Shown in pieces: positions 1 through 5,569 of a stretch of 5,569 nt of DNA. Below the pieces are notes generated by a model. The model was not told the DNA's origin. It was given only the letters and a program-made list of their open reading frames with translations, and ran no database searches. Every line of letters begins with the position of its first letter. Positions within the stretch are counted from its first letter, which is position 1. Source of the DNA: CAZBZG01 sp964496245 (lineage in GTDB: Bacteria; Planctomycetota; SZUA-567); assembly GCA_964496245.1 (NCBI GenBank), contig CAZBZG010000300.1, forward strand, positions 1 to 5,569. Reading direction: 5' to 3'. The translations under genes and the position numbers were made by a program.

Positions 1-16
1 GCTTCCCGCCTACGAT

Positions 17-814
17 GTGATCAACGCGCCCAAACGGCTGGGCGAGATGCTGGTCGTCGTGCCGGTCTACAACGAAATGCCGCACCTGGCCGACGTCCTC
101 CGGACCATCCGGCTCTGCTGGGACGGGGACATCCTGGCCGTGGACGACCACTCCACGGACAACAGTCTGGACCTGTTGCGGATGATGGACAGCCTCCAGG
201 TCATCCGCAACCGGCGCAACGCGGGCGCGGGCGGGGTGCTGCTGCGGGCCTTCCGCTTTGCCCGGAAGCATCGCTACCGGCACGTGATCACCCTGGACGC
301 GGACGGCCAGCATTCGCCGTTCCTCATCCGTGACTTCGTGCACGCCATCGAGCCGCACTGCTGCGGCACGTGCCGCTGCCGGCACAAATCCGACTTCGTC
401 TGGGGGTCACGGTACCTGCGGGGCCACGTGAAGCTCAGCCGCGCCTTCCAGGCACGGCAGGAAGTCAACCGCATCGTCACCCGCCGCCTCAACCACCTCA
501 CCCCGTACAAACTGACCGACGCCTTCTGCGGTTTCCGGGCGTACCGCGTGGACGCGGTCAGCCGGCTCGACATCACGGAGACGGGGTACGGCATGTTCCT
601 GCAGATGACCCTGCAGGCGGCTCGTGCGGGCATCACCATACGGGAAATTCCGGTTCCGCTGGTCTACCTGGACAAAACGCGCAACTTCCAGAACCAGTTC
701 GCCGACACGCGCACGCGCCTGGCCTACTACCACAGAGTCATCGACGAAGAACTCGCCCGTGAAGGCCACGCGCGCACCCAGCCGCAGTCCAGCCGCGCTG
801 GGTCGCGCACGTGA
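17..814 (+). CDS. Family 2 glycosyltransferase, polyprenyl-phosphate sugar synthase (DPM1-like) type
   Basis: This is a GT-A fold family 2 glycosyltransferase that would move a sugar from a nucleotide-sugar donor to a polyprenyl phosphate or a growing glycan at the cytoplasmic membrane face. Seen: the opening strand MLVVVPVYNE (residues 11-20), the nucleotide-binding AVDDHSTDNS (41-50), NAGAGG (68-73), the metal-binding DADGQHSP (94-101), WGSRYLRG (129-136), DAFCGFRAYR (168-177) and the acceptor-side GYGMFLQ...REIPVPLVY (190-217). There is no transmembrane segment, so it is of the short soluble DPM1-like type rather than the GtrB type with membrane helices. The last 15 or so residues are low-complexity. 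An unusual Cys/His cluster lies at residues 114-123. The start is uncertain: the frame is open to the window edge, GTG at 17 overlaps a TGA in another frame (GTGA), and ATG at 47 sits directly before the core domain. The family is clear; the donor sugar and acceptor are not. Confidence 0.9.
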   Translation: MINAPKRLGEMLVVVPVYNEMPHLADVLRTIRLCWDGDILAVDDHSTDNSLDLLRMMDSLQVIRNRRNAGAGGVLLRAFRFARKHRYRHVITLDADGQHSPFLIRDFVHAIEPHCCGTCRCRHKSDFVWGSRYLRGHVKLSRAFQARQEVNRIVTRRLNHLTPYKLTDAFCGFRAYRVDAVSRLDITETGYGMFLQMTLQAARAGITIREIPVPLVYLDKTRNFQNQFADTRTRLAYYHRVIDEELAREGHARTQPQSSRAGSRT

Positions 815-819
815 AGCGC

Positions 820-848
820 TTGCCTTGCCCCTGCGGGCGGTTTAGACT
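820..848 (+). promoter_or_regulatory. Candidate sigma70-type promoter before the large membrane protein gene
   Basis: TTGCCT (820-825) and TAGACT (843-848) are separated by exactly 17 bases, and each matches four of six consensus positions. Initiation would fall near 855 and leave a leader of about 85 bases before the GTG at 941. The site lies just after the glycosyltransferase stop, so the large gene could be transcribed separately as well as by read-through. In such GC-rich sequence a match of this quality can occur by chance. Confidence 0.35.
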
Positions 849-890
849 CGAGAGACGCCCACGGGCCGCACTGCGCCGGGCCTTTCTTCG

Positions 891-920
891 GCGCGCTCCG
901 CGCAGCCGGCCATCCGGCCG
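891..920 (+). promoter_or_regulatory. Two small GC hairpins in the leader
   Basis: Two adjacent inverted repeats can fold in the leader: GCGCG (891-895) with CGCGC (899-903) around a 3-base loop, and CGGCC (907-911) with GGCCG (916-920) around a 4-base loop. They end five bases before the Shine-Dalgarno site, so they could influence translation initiation. No U-run follows, so they do not look like a terminator. Short GC hairpins are frequent in sequence of this composition, so a function is only a possibility. Confidence 0.2.
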
Positions 921-924
921 CCCC

Positions 925-930
925 GAAAGG
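925..930 (+). promoter_or_regulatory. Ribosome binding site that supports the GTG start at 941
   Basis: GAAAGG, followed by a further G, ends 10 bases before the GTG at 941. It is the only purine-rich Shine-Dalgarno-like stretch in this gap. It supports the GTG, rather than a later codon, as the start of the large protein, and the predicted first membrane helix begins shortly after. Confidence 0.6.
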
Positions 931-940
931 GTCTGACATC

Positions 941-3900
941 GTGCACGCGCCCCTCGATGCTTCCTCTGACCGATGCCGTTCCGCGGTCGTGTGGGCGGCG
1001 GCGATTACGGCGTTCGCGGGTTTCCTCCACGCACCGCATTGGCCGCTCGCCGAACTCGGCGTGCTCGCGGGCCTCGTGCTGGTGCTGGTCCAGCGCCTGC
1101 GCACGCGCAGCCGCCTGGTCGGCCTCCCGCTTGCCGCGCTCCTCCTGTGCGCGTGGTTCCTCCTGTCCCTCGCCCGCCGGGCCGGGCCGGCTGAAGCCAG
1201 AGAGATCGCCCAGCTCCTCGGGTTGTTCGGGGCAGCCCTCCTCCTCTTTCGCATGTGCCAGGGCGCAGCGCGTGTCCGCGTGGCCCAGGCGATCGTCTGG
1301 GGATGGGGGCTCTGCGTACTCTGGGCCTGGGGCCAGCTCCTCTCCGGCTCGCCTCCTCCAGGCATCGGTGGTTCGCTCGGCGCGCGCGCGCTCTTCAGCG
1401 TGGTCATCGCGGCCACAGCTCCGCTCGCGCTCGTCATGACCGCTCGCCTTCTGCCGCGCCTGCAGGGCGTGCCGACCGCTCTCTTCCTCGTGGCGGGCGG
1501 CTTCACGATCCTCTACCTTCCGGGATTCGTCCTTCTGGTGGCCGCCGCGCTCGGCACATCGGTCTTCTGCCTGCACGGCCAGGCCCGGCGCGCGGTGCTC
1601 GCGGCTACATGCCTGCTCGTGCTGCTCGTGGGCGGCGGCCTCACGCCCTGGTCGAACCGCCAGCACCTGGTCGAGAGCGTGCGCCTTCGCGGCCCGGACG
1701 GCAAGCCGCGGCGCTGGGTCCTGGAACTCCGGGCAGCTCTCAACGCCATGCAGGACCGCCCCCTCCTCGGCCACGGAGCCGGCCGGTACCAGGCCACGGT
1801 CAGCGCGGGCCGCTACCGGGGCTTCCTGCCCGAGGCCCGCGAGAACGTGGTGGAGCGGGGCACGCAGTGCGGGTACCTCGTGGTGGCTGTAGAACATGGC
1901 GTCTTTGCCGCCGTTCTGGTCTGCTACCTGTTCTTGGCAGCCGCGTACCGAGCCATACGAAGCGCGGACGCGGAGAACCCGCTGGCACGTGCGCTCGGCC
2001 TGGCGTTGCTCCTCTTCGCAGGGGGGGCGGTTGCGACCCACTTGCTCGTACAGGGCGCCGGCGTGCTCGTGGCCGCATGCCTGGGACTGGCCTCGGCCGC
2101 GGGGCAGCCGCAGCACGCGAAAGGCGCTGCAACCTGGGTCCGCTGGTTGCCTCTACAGGCTGGAGCACTCGCCGGGCTTGCAGCCGTGGCCATGGCATTC
2201 GGTCTGCTCGCAGACTCGTCGGGGGACGAGGCTCCCGCCACGGGCCAACAACCGACCGGTCGGGCCATCGTGATCGAGGCCGAATCCGCGGTGTCCCTGC
2301 CTCCGCTGTTCCGGCGTCGCGCCGATCCCCTGGCCAGCAACGGCGCCGCCCTGGAAGCCCGGGACTCCGGGCCCCAGCACCGGTCCGAGGCCGAGGCGGT
2401 CCGGTATCCGGTACGCGTCAAGGACGGCGGGACCTATCGCCTCTGGCTGCGGGCGTGGTGGCGGGACGGGTGCGGCAATTCAATGGCCGCAGCTGTAGGC
2501 GATTCCGGACTCGCACTCGTGGGCAACGACGGCACCTACGGCGTATGGCACTGGGTGGCCGGCCCGGTCTTCCGGCTGGCCCCCGGGACCTGCACGCTGG
2601 CCCTGGTCCCGCGGGAGCCCGGTGCGCGCGTGGATCAGATCGCGCTCGTAGCTGATCTCGACTTCTATCCCACAGGCCTCTTCTCCAGCGCGGGTCGCAT
2701 GCGGCCCGCGCCGAGCGGCGCTCCCGACGCATCCGCCGCGCAGCACTGGCCGCGCGTCACCGCGCAGGGAAGCGCCCCCTTTCGCATCGGCCTCGGCGGC
2801 GCCTACTGTGTCGGACCCGAAGTGTTCACGCTCAACCTCGGTCTCCCGTACACGCGCCTCCAGCAGAACGAACTCTTTGAGGCAAAGGCACTGGCCGCCT
2901 ACGACGTGGTCTGGGTCGCAGGCCCCCAGCGCCGGATTCCGGATGTCTGGCAGGCACTATACGACTACGTGCTTAACGGGGGGACGCTCCTCTTCGAGGT
3001 GCCCGACCGTCTCCGCGGGTATCGACCGCAACCGCAGGACCTGCTGGCCCCGTTCCAGGGGTTCGTCCGCTACCCCGCGTCCCGCGGGCTGCAGGTAGAG
3101 GCGGGCGATTCTCGTCTCTTCCGTGGCCTGAACGGCCGGGTGCCGATCGAACGGTCGGTCTGCTACTGGGATCTGCGCGGGAGCGATCCCGAACGCCGCT
3201 GGGAGCCCCACGGCCGGGTGCTCCGCTACGGCCGGTTCGTGGGCCCGGCCCTGCTCAAGAAGGCACTCGGCAAGGGCCGGATCTACCTCCTTCCCTTGCC
3301 GCTCGGTTTCATCTCGCTCCGCGCCCAGCGGGACCTCGATCCGGTGGCCCGCAGCGTTCTGCGCGACGCCGTGGGCGATCGGTATGAGCCGCTCTACACG
3401 GATCTGGCCTGGAGCGCTCCAGCCGCAGGTGCGATCCATTTCGCCGACGACTTCATGCGACGCAGCGGGGAGGGCCGCGCCTGGCAGCGCGAGACCGGTG
3501 CGTTCTTCCTGACGGGCGGCCGCGCGCACGATCCGCTGGCCTTCGCCCTGAAGGCCACCGGCGGGGCCTCGGCCGTGACCGGCAATCCGGGCTGGCGGGA
3601 CTACCGCGTCTCCGCCTCCGTGCTGGCCGAAGAGGGCGAGGCCGGGGTGTGGCTCACGACCTCTGGGAAGCGGCGGTTGGCGCTGACCTTTGACGGCCAG
3701 AAGCACCGCCTCAAGCTCACAGCACGCCAGAACGAGACCGAGCGTCTCCTGCGCGAGGCGCCGACGCCGGAGCCCAACCGCGGCTGGCGTCGCCTCTCCC
3801 TGTTCCGCCGCCACGGCGACTGGCAGGCCTGGATCGACGGACAGCGTCTCTTCAGCGCGCCCGCACACGGAGAGACGGCAGCCGGCCGGTTCGGCGTGAT

Positions 3901-4813
3901 CGCACCGGCAGGCACGTGCTACTTCGACGACGTGCGCGTCTCCGAGGTGGGGGCCCTGCTGCCGGGACGGGACTGCGTCATGGGCGAGGAAGGCAGTCCG
4001 CGCACTGAAGCGCCCTTCACGTCGGGGTTGGAGCCGCACACGGTCTACTCGCCCCTCTGGTTCCTGCGGCCGGACCCGAACGGTCGCCACGCGGTCCATG
4101 CGAAGCTGCCCACCTTCGGCCCAGCCGACTTCTGGTTCGACGGCGAACGCATGGGGTGGATTCCGCCTGGTCCAAACGGTTCGCTCGTGGGTCTGCCCCG
4201 CGGCCGCAGGCCCCAGTCCCATCTGGCCGTCCGGACCCCGCTGTGGCAGGACTACACCTTTGGCGCGCGGCTCACCGACTGGACGAGTACAGGGGCCGAA
4301 TGGCAGCAGCAGCCGCGCTGGTCCTGCGACCCGCAGTGGGTCTTCCTGGGCGTGCAGACGGTCCGGCCCAGCGTACTCTGGTATCGCCGGCCGCTTCAGC
4401 CGCCCTATGCGCTCTACGTGCTGGCCGCGCCATCGGCCGAGGGCTATCCAGCACGGCGGGAGGTGCCGCGGGGGCTCAACCTGGTCCTGGCGGGCAACGG
4501 CAGGGATCTCGCCGGCGCTTTCACGATTCGCGTGGGCGCGGCCGACGCCCAGGGATGCGTCCTCCAGCAGGGGGAGCGGCAGCTCGCGCACAACCGCGCG
4601 GTGGGGCTGCCCCAGGGCGGACACGCCATGCACCACCGCTGGTTCGAGCTGCTGGTTGTGGTCGAGCGCCAGCGGATCCGTTTCTCGTTCGATGGACGAC
4701 GCGCGTTCGACGCACGGCTCGCAGAGCCAGTCCCGCCGGGCCGCGTGGGTTTCTGGACGGAGAACAACGCCGTGCGTGTGGCACGTGCCGCCCTGTCCCT
4801 GGCGCCCGAGTAG
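941..4813 (+). CDS. O-antigen ligase/polymerase-like membrane protein fused to extracytoplasmic carbohydrate-binding, amidotransferase-like and LamG-like modules
   Basis: A 1290-residue multidomain protein. Residues 1-424 form about 12 hydrophobic segments (near 13-30, 34-51, 58-77, 88-105, 113-135, 149-168, 177-210, 216-233, 311-336, 347-363, 366-387, 403-424), with a large loop at 234-310. The loop segment RRWVLELRAALNAMQDRPLL (257-276), continuing GHGAGRYQ, and the following GYLVVAVEHGVF (311-322) resemble the Wzy_C/O-antigen ligase family, which polymerises or transfers carrier-linked glycan on the periplasmic face. After a linker (425-440) come: a beta-rich carbohydrate-binding-like domain (441-579, from IVIEAES to DFYPTG); an amidotransferase-like Rossmann domain (about 613-812) with YDVVWVAG, YVLNGGTLLFE and GKGRIYLLPLPLGF but no evident nucleophile Cys; a LamG-like domain (about 829-1003); and a second one (about 1055-1288) ending in GRVGFWTENNAVRVARAALS. 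Family members usually have about 400-750 residues, so the tail is exceptional. The frame is unbroken. The fold of the membrane part is fairly sure; polymerase versus ligase activity, and the substrate, are unknown. Confidence 0.85.
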   Translation: MHAPLDASSDRCRSAVVWAAAITAFAGFLHAPHWPLAELGVLAGLVLVLVQRLRTRSRLVGLPLAALLLCAWFLLSLARRAGPAEAREIAQLLGLFGAALLLFRMCQGAARVRVAQAIVWGWGLCVLWAWGQLLSGSPPPGIGGSLGARALFSVVIAATAPLALVMTARLLPRLQGVPTALFLVAGGFTILYLPGFVLLVAAALGTSVFCLHGQARRAVLAATCLLVLLVGGGLTPWSNRQHLVESVRLRGPDGKPRRWVLELRAALNAMQDRPLLGHGAGRYQATVSAGRYRGFLPEARENVVERGTQCGYLVVAVEHGVFAAVLVCYLFLAAAYRAIRSADAENPLARALGLALLLFAGGAVATHLLVQGAGVLVAACLGLASAAGQPQHAKGAATWVRWLPLQAGALAGLAAVAMAFGLLADSSGDEAPATGQQPTGRAIVIEAESAVSLPPLFRRRADPLASNGAALEARDSGPQHRSEAEAVRYPVRVKDGGTYRLWLRAWWRDGCGNSMAAAVGDSGLALVGNDGTYGVWHWVAGPVFRLAPGTCTLALVPREPGARVDQIALVADLDFYPTGLFSSAGRMRPAPSGAPDASAAQHWPRVTAQGSAPFRIGLGGAYCVGPEVFTLNLGLPYTRLQQNELFEAKALAAYDVVWVAGPQRRIPDVWQALYDYVLNGGTLLFEVPDRLRGYRPQPQDLLAPFQGFVRYPASRGLQVEAGDSRLFRGLNGRVPIERSVCYWDLRGSDPERRWEPHGRVLRYGRFVGPALLKKALGKGRIYLLPLPLGFISLRAQRDLDPVARSVLRDAVGDRYEPLYTDLAWSAPAAGAIHFADDFMRRSGEGRAWQRETGAFFLTGGRAHDPLAFALKATGGASAVTGNPGWRDYRVSASVLAEEGEAGVWLTTSGKRRLALTFDGQKHRLKLTARQNETERLLREAPTPEPNRGWRRLSLFRRHGDWQAWIDGQRLFSAPAHGETAAGRFGVIAPAGTCYFDDVRVSEVGALLPGRDCVMGEEGSPRTEAPFTSGLEPHTVYSPLWFLRPDPNGRHAVHAKLPTFGPADFWFDGERMGWIPPGPNGSLVGLPRGRRPQSHLAVRTPLWQDYTFGARLTDWTSTGAEWQQQPRWSCDPQWVFLGVQTVRPSVLWYRRPLQPPYALYVLAAPSAEGYPARREVPRGLNLVLAGNGRDLAGAFTIRVGAADAQGCVLQQGERQLAHNRAVGLPQGGHAMHHRWFELLVVVERQRIRFSFDGRRAFDARLAEPVPPGRVGFWTENNAVRVARAALSLAPE

Positions 4814-4819
4814 AAAGGA
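4814..4819 (+). promoter_or_regulatory. Shine-Dalgarno-like site for a possible leader ORF
   Basis: AAAGGA directly follows the TAG of the large protein and lies 8 bases before the ATG at 4828. This spacing suits ribosome binding. It has no other obvious gene to serve, because the aldolase has its own site at 4854-4860. Confidence 0.35.
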
Positions 4820-4827
4820 CCACTCGC

Positions 4828-4869
4828 ATGTCGAGAGCCCGTCAATGCCGAGCAAAGGAGATCCCATGA
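4828..4869 (+). CDS. Possible 13-residue leader peptide coupled to the aldolase gene
   Basis: A short frame, ATG to TGA, encodes MSRARQCRAKEIP. It has a well-spaced Shine-Dalgarno-like site (4814-4819), and its TGA (4867-4869) overlaps the aldolase ATG (4866-4868) as ATGA, the classic arrangement for translational coupling. The peptide is basic (three Arg, one Lys) and has no regulatory codon run such as repeated His, Trp or Leu. No known leader is recognised. It could instead be chance reading of the intergenic gap, and the strong aldolase site lies inside it. Confidence 0.25.
   Translation: MSRARQCRAKEIP
4854..4860 (+). promoter_or_regulatory. Strong ribosome binding site that decides the aldolase start
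   Basis: AAAGGAG ends 5 bases before the ATG at 4866, a near-ideal Shine-Dalgarno sequence. It favours 4866 over the in-frame ATG at 4845, which would add only seven residues and has only a weak GAGAG-type site upstream. Confidence 0.75.
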
Positions 4870-5510
4870 ATCCTGCCGTACAGGAACGGCTTCCCGCGTT
4901 TGCCGCAGCGTGCCGCAAGGCGGCCGACCTTGGCCTCATGCAGTGCAGCAGCGGCAACATGAGCTGGCAGGTGGACACCGAATACGCGCTCGTCACGGCC
5001 AGCCGTTCCTGGATGGCCGAACTCACGGTGCGCGAGGTAACCGTCTGCCGCCTGGCTGACGGCACCGTGCTTGCGGGCAATCCGCCCTCGGTGGAGAGCC
5101 GGTTCCATTTCGGGATTCTCCGCGCACGCTCCGATGTGAACGTGGTGCTCCACTTCCAGAGCCCGGCGGCCACGACCCTGGCCTGCGGCGACCCGGAGAA
5201 GATCGAATACCGCGTTCTGCCCGAGGTGCCCTTCTACATCGGGCAACCGGCCGTGGTGCCGTTTCTGCTGCCGGGCACCACGGAGTTGGCCGAGGCCGTG
5301 ATCGCCGCGCTCGCAAAGCACGATCTGGCCGTGCTCCGCAATCACGGGCAGGTGGTGGTGGGGCGGGATCCGGACGACGCCATCCAGAAGGCCGTGTTCT
5401 TCGAGATGGTCTGTCGGATGCTCCTCACGAGCCGCGCAATCCGCCCCCTGCCGGCCGATGCCATGGAAACCCTGGAAGCCATGGGCCGGGAGCGCACCGG
5501 CAAGGTCTGA
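4866..5510 (+). CDS. Class II aldolase/adducin family protein
   Basis: A 214-residue single-domain protein, the normal length for the cytoplasmic FucA/AraD/adducin family, whose enzymes cleave or epimerise sugar phosphates with a bound divalent metal. Seen: CSSGNMSW (27-34), matching the family SGN motif; NPPSVES with Glu77 at the place of the catalytic acid; VNVVLHFQSP (91-100), carrying the first metal-site His as His96; and LRNHGQVVVG (157-166) with the last metal His as His160. Two departures stand out: the second His of the usual HxH is Gln98, and the usual TPSG-type phosphate-binding segment reads TASRSW (44-49). A phosphorylated FucA-like substrate therefore cannot be assumed. The gene starts 52 bases after the large membrane protein gene with its own strong ribosome site, so co-transcription is plausible. 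The family is sure; the substrate is unknown, and a lyase, epimerase or decarboxylase role is possible. Confidence 0.88.
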   Translation: MNPAVQERLPAFAAACRKAADLGLMQCSSGNMSWQVDTEYALVTASRSWMAELTVREVTVCRLADGTVLAGNPPSVESRFHFGILRARSDVNVVLHFQSPAATTLACGDPEKIEYRVLPEVPFYIGQPAVVPFLLPGTTELAEAVIAALAKHDLAVLRNHGQVVVGRDPDDAIQKAVFFEMVCRMLLTSRAIRPLPADAMETLEAMGRERTGKV

Positions 5511-5569
5511 AACGGGGCTTGGTTCAATTCCGGGTAACACTCGGTGAGAGCTCGGGTGCCATGCCCACC
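5511..5569. other. Gene-free tail at the window edge, with an incomplete inverted repeat
   Basis: These 59 bases after the aldolase stop contain no recognisable gene. GGTG (5555-5558) and CACC (5566-5569) can pair around a 7-base loop, and the stem might continue past the window edge, so this could be the start of a terminator or a structured leader. No U-run is visible. Confidence 0.2.

Noticed and set aside
863..886. Possible terminator (GGCC-type hairpin followed by TTTCTT)
   Set aside because: The stem needs bulges and the T-run is short and interrupted, so it does not meet the standard for an intrinsic terminator.
842..2116. Long minus-strand open frame (424 codons) opposite the membrane domain
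   Set aside because: Its translation is a highly charged Arg/Glu/Ala-rich sequence with no recognisable domain, as expected from reading the complement of GC-rich hydrophobic codons; the + strand frame has clear family motifs.
1255..2655. Alternative + strand frame of 466 codons inside the membrane protein gene
   Set aside because: It is rich in Arg, Pro and Gly without hydrophobic segments or motifs, typical of an out-of-frame reading of the real gene.
4098..4865. N-terminal extension of the aldolase frame by 256 codons
   Set aside because: The extension overlaps the end of the large protein in another frame and is Arg/Ser/Pro-rich. The strong ribosome site at 4854-4860 and the family length support the start at 4866.
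2957..5173. Very long minus-strand open frame (738 codons)
   Set aside because: It crosses two well-supported + strand genes and the gap between them. Its translation has no domain or periodicity, and high GC content makes long antisense frames common.
5518..5534. tRNA T-arm-like sequence (CTTGG, TTCAATT, CCGGG)
   Set aside because: The loop fits the TTCRANY pattern and the stem can pair with wobbles, but there is no acceptor end or CCA after it, and the upstream tRNA arms would have to lie inside the aldolase gene.
1..5569. CRISPR arrays, insertion sequences, attachment sites and long direct repeats
   Set aside because: Reading through the window showed no regularly spaced repeats, no transposase-like protein and no terminal inverted repeats.

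Overview
The window is GC-rich bacterial DNA with three genes, all on the + strand, filling nearly all of it. The codon third positions are strongly G/C throughout, so nothing looks recently imported. The glycosyltransferase resembles the form I associate with Planctomycetota and related PVC-group bacteria (Kiritimatiellota, Lentisphaerota, Verrucomicrobiota), and large proteins with carbohydrate-binding and LamG-like modules are also common there. This placement is an inference from family memory, not a search result.

Layout: (1) 17-814, a family 2 glycosyltransferase of the polyprenyl-phosphate sugar synthase (DPM1-like) type, complete in its core but with an uncertain start at the window edge. 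(2) 815-940, a 126-base gap with a candidate sigma70-type promoter, two small GC hairpins and a Shine-Dalgarno site. (3) 941-4813, a 1290-residue protein that starts as a polytopic O-antigen ligase/polymerase-like membrane protein and continues into about 860 residues of predicted extracytoplasmic modules: a carbohydrate-binding-like beta domain, an amidotransferase-like Rossmann domain without a visible nucleophile, and two LamG/concanavalin-like domains. (4) 4814-4865, a short gap holding a possible 13-codon leader reading frame that ends in an ATGA overlap with the next start. (5) 4866-5510, a class II aldolase/adducin family protein. (6) 5511-5569, a tail with no gene.

Working model (inference): the first two genes belong to cell-surface polysaccharide or glycoconjugate assembly. 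The glycosyltransferase would load a sugar onto a polyprenyl-phosphate carrier or extend a glycan on the cytoplasmic side, and the large membrane protein would polymerise or transfer carrier-linked glycan on the outer face while its tail binds glycan. The aldolase-family gene may handle a sugar or sugar-acid intermediate, but its link to the other two rests only on adjacency. The most unusual item is the large fusion protein: an O-antigen ligase-like membrane unit joined to several glycan-binding-type modules, with departures from the usual ligase histidine motif.
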